From the NCBI RefSeq assembly GCF_036588685.1, contig NC_086378.1, positions 36,805,578 through 36,869,577 on the forward strand: DNA of 64,000 bases, written 5' to 3'. The DNA comes from Mytilus trossulus. Lineage: Eukaryota; Mollusca; Bivalvia; Mytilida; Mytilidae. Shown here one piece after another: positions 1-9,966 of this stretch (positions are counted from its first letter, which is position 1; each line of letters opens with the position of its first letter). Position numbers and translations under genes: made by a program. Under the pieces are notes generated by a model, which had not been told where the DNA came from, searched no databases, and saw only the letters and a program-made list of their open reading frames with translations.

Positions 1-204
1 TCGCCATTGGATACCATGTTTCTAGATGCCATAAGTGACAAATTAATGTCTGACCATTCTCTGAAATTTATTAGTTTTACATGTAATAATTTGGATAAAG
101 TTGATGTAGATAGTTTATCCCAGATTTGGACAGAACATTGGAAAGATTCAGCTCAAACTCATATTAGCAGCTGCTTGGTTAGATTGAGTGTATCTAGCAC
201 ATAA
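1..204 (+). CDS. 3' terminal exon of an unidentified gene (partial)
   Basis: The frame is open from the first base and ends in TAA, giving 67 residues of a C-terminus. The sequence alternates hydrophobic strand-like stretches with polar turns (for example LKFISFTCNNLDKV) and ends in a segment with IWTEHWKDSA, which could be the C-terminal cap of a leucine-rich-repeat domain. A tonsoku-like (TONSL) C-terminus is one possibility, but this is a guess from general pattern and I cannot confirm it. No upstream exon is visible because the window begins here. A MITE begins 12 bases after the stop, so the native 3' UTR and polyadenylation site are probably in or beyond that insertion. Confidence 0.45.
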   Translation, partial: SPLDTMFLDAISDKLMSDHSLKFISFTCNNLDKVDVDSLSQIWTEHWKDSAQTHISSCLVRLSVSST

Positions 205-216
205 TTTATTGTTAGT

Positions 217-493
217 GTAAGGTGGTACCCAACACTTTCACTTAAATTAATTTGGCTCGTTTAATTTTCATAAGATTTTGACAAAGTATTAACTTTGACC
301 CTTTAACAAAAATATAAAAATTTCAAAAATTTTAAACCAACCGTTTTTTTAAAATACACTGGTTATATAGCAGTTTGACGAACACCAATTTTTATCACTG
401 AGACACTTAATATTCCCTTTACAGCACAACATAATTAAAATGTTGAGCTGACTTTACAGAGTTATCTCCCTGTAGTGTTAGGTATCACCTTAA
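217..493. mobile_element. piggyBac-type MITE, copy 1
   Basis: The ends carry inverted repeats: GGTGGTACCCAACAC at the left, and the complement of a GTGTTAGGTATCACC end at the right. The flank is TTAA on the right and GTAA on the left, which reads as a TTAA target duplication with one change. A second copy lies at 47880-48160 and aligns along its whole length. The element is about 270 bp with no coding capacity. TTAA duplication is the hallmark of piggyBac-type transposition, so the likely mobiliser is a piggyBac transposase encoded elsewhere. Confidence 0.8.
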
Positions 494-2022
494 CTATATA
501 TATCCTAGAAGATGTATCATGCATGTTATAGATTAAGACAAATTATATTATAGTGTATCTTTTATATTGTTATTGCATGTGTTATTTTGTAATTTGTATA
601 ATATTATGATTATTTTTTACTTATCAGTAAATGTGCAATTTATTAAACTCTTGTTTATGTGTTCATACCTGCCAACTTTTGCAAATGCCCATGGGGGTTT
701 TTGCGCGCGACAACAATTTCAAAGTTTAAAATTCTTTGCGACGACTATTTTGCGCACGTGTTTTGAAGTCTAGAAAAAGTGTCATATTTGCATGATTTGT
801 AAGATGAGCTTACATCCCTTTTTTCTACATGTGTTTTAAGTTTATTTGCATGATTCTAGTTATTATATCAGCAGAAATATGAACATGTAGCTTTAAGACC
901 AGGAATTATTTTCATGTGTAAGGATACTAAATAGTTGTTGACTTTTCCAATTTAAAATTATACACAAAGAAGGACCTTTATCAGGTTTGGAACAACACAT
1001 AGGGATCCCCCCTCAATTTTAGGACATTAAAAACCACTTTTTAAGAACAAATGAGCACACATTCATATGCATATTATTTGAAGAAACTTTTCTTAAAGAA
1101 CTATACATCTTATGATTTATCTGGTATTATATGGTCAACACATGTCCAAGAATTTTGATATGTTCTTGGCCTTATATCTTCTTTATTATTCAAAATAATA
1201 GGACTCTTCATTTAGAAAAGCTGTTCCAAATATAATGTCAGAATTTCCCATTTTAAAGTAAATAAATCTACATTTTTCTATTTTATTTTTTTACAAGAGT
1301 GACCCCTTGACTAACGGTAGTCCCTCATTTAAGGGATTCTTCATGTTGATGTGGGTGTGTGTTTAGGGGGGGGGGGGGGGGGGTCCATGTGAAAAATAAT
1401 GAATAGTACATTATACTTTAAATGATTGAATACAGTGTTTGATTTTTTGAATTGCAAACGGGATAAAGGGTGAAGAGAAGGATGTAATAAAATAGAAATG
1501 ATGATTCAATTCTAGATTTCACATTCACAAGGAATAAGTTTATTTTTTATTTTAAAAAAACATAAATTGAGAAAATACCTTACAATTGACGATAAACACA
1601 TGAAAATGTAAATGTTTATTTTATTAACTTGAAAAAGAGGGAGAAGACACCACAGATCTAATGATGGCATCAAATTATTAATTTATAAATTTTAAAAGTG
1701 TGCCTTACTTTTTTGAAATTATTTCAAATAGACAGAAAAAATATAAGTTATTCCTTATATTTGAATTCTAAATTACATGTCTTAGGAGTTAATCATTTAA
1801 AAAAAGACTGTCACAGTCGCATGACAAAATTATGTCTATGAGCTGATAGACAATCAACTTTCAGCAAATCAGAAGATGTGTAACATCCAAAATTAAATTA
1901 CTTAACAATAAACAAATGAAATTGTACCTGTTTGTTTCATCATCTTAAGAAAAAAAGGGTGATAATATAGTTCGTTGTTAGAACAAATCCTATAATATAT
2001 TTATAGGTATAAGAAAATTTTA
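494..2022. other. Non-coding AT-rich stretch
   Basis: No ORF with protein character and no splice-bounded exon was recognised. The only notable item is an uninterrupted run of 18 G at 1366-1383. Confidence 0.5.
1366..1383 (+). repeat. Poly-G tract, 18 bases
   Basis: Eighteen consecutive G residues in otherwise AT-rich sequence, preceded by TGGGTGTGTGTTTA. Such a run can form a G-quadruplex and is prone to length errors in replication and sequencing. Confidence 0.9.
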
Positions 2023-2113
2023 AGGGCTAATGAGACAACTCTCCATCCAAGTTACAAATTGTTAAATTAAACTTTTATATGTCAAAGGATGGTCTTCAAC
2101 ACGGAACCTTGAT
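2023..2113 (+). repeat. Family A dispersed repeat, fragment
   Basis: Contains TAATGAGACAACTCTCCATC and GGTCTTCAACACGGA, matching the forward strand of the longer copy at 39931-40340. Confidence 0.7.
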
Positions 2114-2290
2114 ACACATATATAAATGAAATTTTACACAGTTATGAGTAAGTATATTAAGGAATAAAATTCAGGTTATACATGTTAAAGGGGAGATAAA
2201 TAAACTTCAATATTTCAGTTTGTGTTAATAGTCTCTTGTAAGCACAACTCTTAAACAACTGGATGGATGTTGTTGTGATTTTATGAAAAA

Positions 2291-2549
2291 GAAGATGCGG
2301 TATGATTGCCAATGAGACAACTATCCACAAAAGACAAAAATGACACAAACATTAACAATAATAGGTCACCATATGGCCTTCAACAATGAGCAAAGCCCAT
2401 ACCACATAGCTATAAAAGGCCCTGATAAGACAATGTAAACCAATTCAAAAAAGAAAACTAAGGGCCTTATTTATGTAAAAAAATGAACGAAAAAACAAAT
2501 ATGTAACTCTTAAACAAACGACAACCACTGAACTACAGGCTCCTGATTT
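2291..2549 (+). repeat. Family A dispersed repeat, near-complete copy
   Basis: Runs in order through the family landmarks: a GGTATGATTGCC start, the AATGAGACAACTATCCAC block, GGCCTTCAACAATGAGC, the CATACCACATAGCTATAAA block, and the ACTACAGGCTCCTGA end. ORFs called across it are accidental. Confidence 0.85.
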
Positions 2550-3689
2550 TACACAGTTGTAGAAAACTGCCTGAGGATTTGCATAAAGTAATATAAGCTC
2601 AATGTCATTTTGTGAGTTTACTCTAGGTTTCACTTGTAAAAACTCAGTTTGAAGTTGACATAGACATACAGTTTGTACCTCCACTACTTACAATCAAAAG
2701 GTGACACAAAAGTATAAAGCCTCCTACACATATATATTTATGTATGTTTTTGTCGACCCTGTGACTTCTGATACAGAAAGGAAGACAAAGGGATAGTGAT
2801 CTGGCAGCAGCATTGACAAACTTCTTGAAAATTTAATATTTTAAAAGTAAGAAGGCCTGGATGTTTTATACTTTGTATATAAAGACTTAATGTTATGAAA
2901 TTTTTGTTGTCATATTTCTACTGTCCTTGACCTTGTTTTCATGGATCAGTGTCTACTTGGATAAAAGTCAACTATATTTTTGGTGTATGGAATGATTGTA
3001 AGGTGTACATGAATTTCTTGTTTGTTTTTTCTGACCTTGACCTCATTTTCTTGGAACATATATAGATATAAAAAGATGTGGTATGAGTGTATGTGATACT
3101 TTAAGTGAAACCTTATATTTAGGACTATCAACATAAAGCAGGCCAGAAATTTCAGTGGACGCACACTTGTTTTTATTTTATTCTGAATGCAGTTATATAT
3201 TGCATTTAATAAAATTCCTAATAATTTTGACCCATGGCAAGTTATATGAAGAAAGAGATAGCTTCATAATCTGGGCAAAGTGAGTTTTTTTTTCACCACT
3301 TTGCATATACTAGTATTGTAATTTCTAAACTTTTACAAAAATGTCTTTTAAACAATGAATGAGCCACAATCATCATTGAGGTATCTTGCTTTAAAGATGT
3401 GTGTGATGACCTTGCATGCCAACCAACATGGCTATAAAAAGGAACAGAGGTTAAATACAAGTTTTGTTTATGAATGTCTTGAAAATTAGAATTTGATAGG
3501 GGAAAGTGTGATACAGAAATTGTAAGTCGACTTTGTAGTGGAGTTATTGCTCTTTAATAACATTTTTTCTCCTTTTTTTGGTATTTCATAAAATGCAATC
3601 AAATTTTAAACCTTTCTAAGCAAAATACAAAACTTCATAAAGTTGCAAAGTGAAGGCAATCTTTACCCTTTGGGGCTCACAAGCACTTT
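2550..3689. other. Non-coding stretch, nothing recognised
   Basis: AT-rich sequence with short ORFs only. The two blocks containing TTGACCTTGT/TTGACCTCAT and CATTTTC (around 2925 and 3037) resemble each other, suggesting an old short duplication, but no element boundary can be drawn. Confidence 0.4.
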
Positions 3690-5315
3690 GTTTTTGTGTG
3701 TTTGCCAATTGGTGATGATGGACCAAGAGATGGGTAAGCGACATAGGTTCTTCAGAGCCATATAAGACTGTTGTTTTGCCAATTGGTGACGATGCACCTA
3801 GAGATAGGTAAGCGACATAGGTTCTTCAGAGCCATATAAGACTGCTGTTTTGCCAATTGGTGTTGATGCACCTAGAGATAGGTAAGCGACATAGGTTCTT
3901 CAGAGCCATATAAGAGTGCTGTTTTGCCAATTGGTGATGATGCACCTAGAGAAAGGTAAGCGACATAGGTTCTTCAGAGCCATACAAGAGTGTTGTTTTG
4001 CCAATTGGTGATGATGCACCTAGAGATAGGTAAGCGACATGGGTTCTTCAAAGCCATTTAAGAGTGTTGTTTTGTCAATTGGTGATGATGCACCTAGAGA
4101 TAGTTAAACGACATAGGTTCTTCAGAGCTATATAAGTGTTGTTTTGCCAATTGGTGATGATGCACCTAGAGATAGGTAAACGACACAGGTTCTTCAGAGC
4201 CATATAAGAGTTGTTTTGCCAATTGGTGATGACGCACTCAGAGATAGGTAAGCGACATAGGTTCTTCAGAGCTATATAAGAGTTGTTTTGTCAATTGGTG
4301 ATGATGCACCTAGAGATAGGTAAGCGACATAGGTTCTTCAGAGCCATAAAAGAGTGTTGTTTTGCCAATTGGTGATAATGCACCTAGAGATGGATAAGCG
4401 ACATATGTTCTTCAGAACTATATAAGAGTGTTGTTTTGCCAAATTTGATGATGCACCTAGAGATAGGTAATTGACATAGGTTCTTCAGAGCCATTTAAGA
4501 GTGTTGTTTTGTCAATTGGTGATGATGCACCTAGAAATAGGTAAGCAACATAGGTTCTTCAAAGCATTTAAGAGTGTTGTTTTGTCAAATGGTAATGATG
4601 CACCTCGAGATGGGTAAGCGACATAGGTTCTTCAAAGTACCGTATAGCGGGTTATTTTCGCGGGTGTAAAATTTCGCGATTTTCATTCAATAAGGTATAC
4701 GAAATATTTTGGCGGTTATTATTTTGGCGGATTCAACATTTTCAACATTACCTTTGCATGTACACTTTTAAATTGGCGGCATTTATTTTGGCGATTTTAT
4801 TCTATCCGCGAAAATAAGCGAAAATTTACACCCCGCGAAAATAACCCGCTATACGGTATTTAAGAGTGTTGTTTTGTCAATTGGTAATGATGCACCTAGA
4901 GATAGGTAATTGACATAGGTTCTTCAGAACCATATACGAGTGTTGTTTGCCAAATTTGTTGATGCACCTAGAGATAGGTAATTGACATAGGTTCTTCAGA
5001 GCCATATAAGAGTGTTGTTTTGCCAATTGGTGATGATGCACTTAGAAATAGGTAAGCGACATAGGTTCTTCAGAGCCATTTAAGAGTGTTGTTTTGCCAA
5101 TTGGTGATGATGCACCTAGAGATGGATAAGCGACATAGGTTCTTCAGAGCCATATAATAGTGTTGTTTTCCCAAATTTGATGATGCACCTAGAGATAGGT
5201 AATTGACATAGGTTCTTCAGAGCCATTAAAGAGTGCTGTTTTGCCAATTGGTCATGAAACTCTTAGAGATAGGTAAGTAACATAGGTTCTTCGGAGCCAT
5301 ATAAGAGTTGTTATC
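3690..5315. repeat. Tandem satellite, unit about 74 bp, about 19 copies
   Basis: The unit runs GCCAATTGGTGATGATGCAC, then CTAGAGATAGGTAAGCGACA, then TAGGTTCTTCAGAGCCATAT, then AAGAGTGTTGTTTT. Copies differ by scattered substitutions and short indels, and a subset carries AAATTTGATG in place of AATTGGTGATG. The array is split by a MITE at 4640-4856. No ORF runs through it, so this is a non-coding minisatellite or short satellite. Confidence 0.95.
4638..4858. mobile_element. TA-flanked MITE inserted in the satellite
   Basis: A 217-bp element with inverted ends that begin CCGTATAGCGGGTTATTTTC and pair for about 38 bp with one indel, bounded by TA on both sides. The flanking satellite joins correctly when the element and one TA are removed, which fixes the insertion point. 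The interior carries ATTTTGGCGG-type motifs and no ORF. TA duplication points to a Tc1/mariner-type or similar transposase supplied in trans. Confidence 0.88.
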
Positions 5316-6546
5316 TGTAATATTGCATATTTCAGAATCTTCTTGTTGATAGTCTTTAAAACAGGTTGTTTTTTTTAACACTGACTTTAATCGTGACGTT
5401 ACTGCGTCTGAGGAATTCATATTTTTTTTGCTCAAATGGCCTACAAGCCTTTGCCAGCACTTTGCGTCTGTCTTTGTTGTTTCTCTGGTGTGAACCTTGA
5501 AACATCTATGAAAAGCAATCAAACTTTGCCTGAATCTTCTTTAACCCATGACCAAATATGACAACTGTTGCTTGAAATAGAACCTTGTAATAAAATACTC
5601 TATAAACAAAGCAGTTATAGCAACAACAACAAAATCATCCGAGACCAATCTTCACTGAGGTTTTTTTTTCATTCATTTTTAATTTTACTGAAAAGAAACA
5701 AATAGAGTAACTTTGGAGATCGGCATAAAAACAAACTAAAAATCAGTTGGAAAGGAGAAAATGCACTTTACCATGGTGATCAACTGAGATGCTAATCATG
5801 GTAATAAGGAGGAAGCATGTAACTTAATTTCAGTATCTTGGACACGAAGGAATATATTATAATACATTTTCATTCAGACGTAGTTCATAAACCTCTGATT
5901 TAAAAAAAATTGTAGTTAAATTATATATAGAAAGATTATCTGTACCAATTTTGAGGAAAAAGTCATCGAATCGGATGTACACTGCATTTAAATACGTAAA
6001 ATCATAATTCAAGTATTTAGTCGTCCTTTACACTAAAGTTACCAAAATCGATATATGTTGGTTCTATATGTGGCCTGTTGAAAGATTAAATCTCTGCATA
6101 TTTCTAATATACCCCCGTTGTCCATGTAATTCAGTTTTCCCTGCTTCCTTCGTATAACAGGACCTTCCTCTTATGTTTATTGTTAATTTGTTTTCGTCCT
6201 GAACATGCATGAACTATTTGCCACTAGACATTGTATTTATGGGGGAAAAAAACTCTCCACAAGAGACCAAATGACACAGAAATTAAGTTTGTTATTGCTG
6301 AAAACTTCAACATTTTGTTGATAATTTAGCTTAGATGCAATCGGTACATTAATTGAAAACAAGTTTTCAAGCATGTCATTTATTTTCTTTCAATTATTGA
6401 ATCATAGATGCAGTCTTGACTCGCATTTAGAATTACAAAATATACTATGACGTCGGGAACTGTTGTCGTCAAAGCAAGAAAGAATAGTCAGAAAATCCTG
6501 ATGAAAACGTGCAAAGCGGAAGCTGTATGAAATAGACGGACAGACA
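5316..6546. other. Intergenic stretch upstream of the orphan ORF
   Basis: A minus-strand reading frame at 5226-5522 overlaps the satellite end and has no supporting signals. Around 6240-6295 there is a fragment of family A (CTCTCCACAAGAGACCAAAT). The last 150 bases should hold the promoter and 5' UTR of the next gene, but no clear TATA box is seen. Confidence 0.4.
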
Positions 6547-7302
6547 ATGATGAGCATATCGGAGATAAACGCTAACCAAAGTGTTAGCATACTGTTAGAT
6601 CATCAGTATTTGGGTCCTTCGAACGACATTCCATCACCTCAACGCAGTTGCAGTACTACTAGTGTAAGTTCTCAAATCAATGTGTCAGGAAAAAAACAAA
6701 AAGCTGACGCAAACGGACTCGATGCCAGTTCCATTCAACAATGCTTTCAAAATATGATAAATCTGACAGCCTTATCCGATTTGGATTCAAGTGGAAGTTC
6801 AGGGGAATGCAAGGTTGTTCAATTTGAACTTAGACTTGCAAATGATGACAGTACATCCGGACAGATTACAACGGCAAAAATAGTTCCGGTGTCAAATATC
6901 GTATCTTGTACAGATGTTGCTTCTGTAGAAAAGAATTTAAAACAGGAAATATTAATACAGGAAACAAAAAAAGAAGGACAGTGTGAAGAAAAGACGTCAG
7001 ATGAATCTCCTAGTCCTGATGAAGTATCAAAGTCGGTAAATGATAACGAAACAAAACAAAAAGAATGGAAGAAGTTTAATAGAGACTTTCAAGAGGAGGT
7101 TAGATACAATGCTTTGTTGCAGCATACGATGACTCTACTGGTAAAGCGTTGGGCTGAATATCTGTCTTTCACACCGGAAGAAATGTACAAATTTGAACTT
7201 GAAAATGGAATAAAGTCTGATCTCACCGATGAAGTTTTGGAAATGTTACAAGACAAGGATCGCCATGTATGGCAAATCATTGAAACGATAGGAGAGAAAT
7301 AA
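6547..7302 (+). CDS. Intronless 251-aa orphan protein
   Basis: A single open frame, far longer than chance in this AT-rich sequence, starting at an ATGATG pair after AGACGGACAGACA and ending in TAA. Possible AATAAA signals follow within about 50 and 190 bases. The N-terminal half (about 1-60) is rich in Ser, Asn and Gln and looks disordered. Residues about 60-125 include FELRLAND and a Thr/Ser-rich strand. Residues about 135-180 are acidic and lysine-rich. The C-terminal 75 residues look helical with regular hydrophobic spacing (YNALLQHTMTLLVKRWAEYL, then MYKFELENGI), suggesting one folded helical domain. There is no signal peptide or membrane segment. I do not recognise the family. It may be a lineage-restricted nuclear or cytosolic protein, or a retrocopy of a spliced gene. 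A first intron in the 5' UTR cannot be excluded. Confidence 0.65.
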   Translation: MMSISEINANQSVSILLDHQYLGPSNDIPSPQRSCSTTSVSSQINVSGKKQKADANGLDASSIQQCFQNMINLTALSDLDSSGSSGECKVVQFELRLANDDSTSGQITTAKIVPVSNIVSCTDVASVEKNLKQEILIQETKKEGQCEEKTSDESPSPDEVSKSVNDNETKQKEWKKFNRDFQEEVRYNALLQHTMTLLVKRWAEYLSFTPEEMYKFELENGIKSDLTDEVLEMLQDKDRHVWQIIETIGEK

Positions 7303-7578
7303 AATGATTGGGAATTAATTTTATTTCAAATATTTTGACAGAATTTGCAGAATAAATCATGAAAAGATGAAACTAAATTCAGGCCGATTTGAATAATGTA
7401 TCAAAAATAATTGTTTGAATTATATTTATAATTTTTATGAATTGTATTTTGATAACTTTTGAATTTGATATTGTAATATATTTTGAGAAATAAAAAAGAT
7501 AGTCTTTAGTTTGAACTGGTATGTGACGAAATAACGTTTACGTTACAACAAAGGAGTTTATAAAGGAACAAGAATATA

Positions 7579-7871
7579 TAGTATGATTGACAAAGAGACA
7601 ACTATCCACACAAGAGACAAAAATGACTCAGAAATTAAAGACTAGAGGTCACCGCCGTACGGCCTTCAACAATGAGCAAAACCATACCGCGTATTCAATT
7701 CTAAAAGAACTCGATATGATTAATGTAAAATAAATCAAACGAGATAAAATAAAGGCCTAATTTATATACAAAATAATGAACGAAAAACCAATATGAAACA
7801 CAGTTACAAAGACAACCACTGAAATACAGGCTCCAGACTTGGGACAGGCACATACAGAACGTGGCGGGGTT
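7579..7871 (+). repeat. Family A dispersed repeat, near-complete copy
   Basis: Shows TAGTATGATTGACAAAGAGA, GTACGGCCTTCAACAATGAG and the ATACAGGCTCCAGACTTGGG end. It lies just downstream of the orphan ORF. Confidence 0.85.
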
Positions 7872-8555
7872 CTGACGATACAAAAATCAACTTTTTATAT
7901 GCAGTTATTTCCCTTTATCTTTTTTTACAGGGAGACGGATTAATATAAGGGAAACTTTGTTTCCGAATCCTTTAGTATTATTGTATCACTGTATTTATAT
8001 GTGTATATCATGTACATGATTTTTTTAACTAAAATATGTTTAAAGTAACGTGGCAGGGTTAAACTAGTTTGGAACGCGCCAACCCTTCCCTTACCTGGGA
8101 CAGTGGTGTAACAATAGAACATAAGAATACAATATGTAAATAAGTTAAAAATTCTAAACTCATCAGACGGATAAAAATAGATAACAAAAACACAGAGTGG
8201 ACGTGGCAAGGTACTTATACTACGTATCACCACAGCAAATGACACTTAAATACAGATCTGAGAGTACTCATAGTTAATGACAGCAAGTTCAAAGCCAATA
8301 GCAACAAATAAAAATAATTTGAAAAAAATCATGCATCTTAAGACTTAAATGCCAATCAGTACACATCCAACATCCAATCGATTTAGTAAAGACTTTGTGC
8401 AATGCCAAGATACAGGTCTGATATAGTCACCAAATTTTGAATTATTTAGTGAGAGCATCAACTATTTAGCGGAAAGTAAAGTTAAATGATATTGCTAACT
8501 TCTTATTTTTCTTCCTAAAAAGTTCCTGTATGAGAAACAAGTGTAAAATTGAGAA
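7872..8555. other. Non-coding stretch
   Basis: No recognisable gene. A minus-strand frame of 101 codons at 7940-8245 lacks a recognisable domain and is not supported. Confidence 0.4.
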
Positions 8556-8605
8556 TGGAAATGGGGAATGTATCAAAGAGACAACAACCCGACCATAGAA
8601 AAAAC
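8556..8605 (+). repeat. Dispersed mussel repeat (family E), fragment
   Basis: Contains GAATGGAAATGGGGAATGTA followed by CAAAGAGACAACAACCCGAC, a head segment common in mytilid repeats. A reverse-oriented relative is at 19795-19830. Confidence 0.6.
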
Positions 8606-8621
8606 AATTGGACCGTACGGT

Positions 8622-8705
8622 GACATATAGTTGCTGATTTATGTGTCATTTGGTGTTCTGTGGAGCTGTCTAATTGGCAATTAGATCACACTTCTTATTT
8701 TTTTT
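8622..8705 (-). repeat. Family A dispersed repeat, reverse fragment
   Basis: Reads GACCGTACGGTGACATATAG, then GTGTCATTTGGTGTTC, then CTAATTGGCAATTAGATC, the reverse-strand landmarks of family A. Confidence 0.75.
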
Positions 8706-8889
8706 TACTAAAAAAAATCCTGGACATACGGAAAATACGGACAGTCAAAAATAGCCCATTAAACAAGTTAATCGATGTTCCAAAAAACTAACCTTGAAGG
8801 CTAAATTATTCATCAGATGTCTAACAATGAATTTTGATGCACAATTATTTTCATATTAGAAACATCCTATGGGGTCAAAATGCTTGATC

Positions 8890-9200
8890 TACTGCTCTTC
8901 CAGAACATCTGAGATCATCCCAGGTTTTATTTGGTTTCATGTTGATAAGTTTTTAGTTTTCTATGTTGTGTTATGTGTCCCTGCTGTTTGTGTTCTCGTC
9001 AACTTTCGAATTTCGCTATGGCTATGTCGGTTTGTTTTAGACTGGTTCGTGTTCGCAATATTCAGTATGTTACACATATAACAATCGTGAGAGAGTATGG
9101 CTAATAGCTAACACCTGGAACGTAGTACCGGGAACCAGGATAGTTTGTTTTCAACCTTTGAGTTTGATTGTTCCTTTGGTATCTTTTGTCTCTTTTAAAA
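8890..9200 (-). repeat. Diverged dispersed repeat
   Basis: TTTTCTATGTTGTGTTATGT and the TTGATTGTTCCTTTGGTATC end resemble the tail of another common mussel repeat; a related tail (AATGTCCCTCTGATATCTTT) recurs near 60226. The 70-codon plus-strand frame inside it is not considered a gene. Confidence 0.5.
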
Positions 9201-9339
9201 AATTTACACCTCCTTTCTTATGTATAGACGCGTGCTGTACATGGAGGAATTTGATTACAGTTAAAAATAAATAGCTTCAATATAGAGTCTACCGGTATTT
9301 TTGTAGAAGCAAAGTTATGAGAGTTAACCAGAGCTGAAC

Positions 9340-9880
9340 ACATTTTTAGAGAATCGTGTACCAGTCATGTATACTCGTGCATGGCCGAGTAGAGATCGAA
9401 GAGTGGTCGAATGTGGTCGCGTAGATGTCTGGTATTGGTCGAGTTGGTCTGGAATGAAAAAAATATAAAAGTCGCAGTGATCATGAAGCGAACGGTCATT
9501 GATCGAGTTAATCTGGACCACATATCAAACAGGTTGGCGTTTATCGTGAAATGATCGGATATTAATCGAGCAAAGATCGAGATAACCGAGTACTGACCAG
9601 TAAACTATTTATATTCCGACCAAACTCGATCTGTACACGATATTTCTCCGATCAATTCGACCGTAACGGTTATTCGACGAATTATCGATCTCTTCTCGAG
9701 TGACCGGCTTCTCGATCCTTACTCGAATATTTCTAACATGTCCAAAACCCTCTGATAGAAATTCAGATCGATGGTAACAAAGGTAGATCACCCCGAACAT
9801 TCTTGACGATTGAGTCAGACCATTCTGCCAATCGCTTAATTTATCTTTATCGAGATGGATCGAGTTAGTCTGGTCGTCAA
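9340..9880. repeat. ATCGAG-rich degenerate repeat block
   Basis: About 540 bases with an unusual density of TCGA/ATCGAG/CTCGAT words in both orientations. A longer word recurs with changes: GGTCGAGTTGGTCTGGA (about 9438), ATCGAGTTAATCTGGACC (about 9503) and ATCGAGTTAGTCTGG (about 9859). No ORF runs through. It lies just downstream of the minus-strand repeat-protein gene. The nature of the element is unknown. Confidence 0.55.
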
Positions 9881-9927
9881 TGAGAACCTATCTTGAAATA
9901 AATCTAAAATTAAACAAAAATAAAAGT

Positions 9928-9933
9928 TTTATT
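9928..9933 (-). promoter_or_regulatory. Polyadenylation signal AATAAA
   Basis: On the minus strand, 33 bases beyond the stop codon of the five-exon gene, so it fits as that gene's poly(A) signal. Confidence 0.6.
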
Positions 9934-9966
9934 AAATAAACAAATAAACAACAAAAATAATTATTT

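Noticed and set aside
5226-5522. 98-codon minus-strand frame
   Set aside because: Its 3' part reads through the 74-bp satellite and no splice or promoter signals support it.
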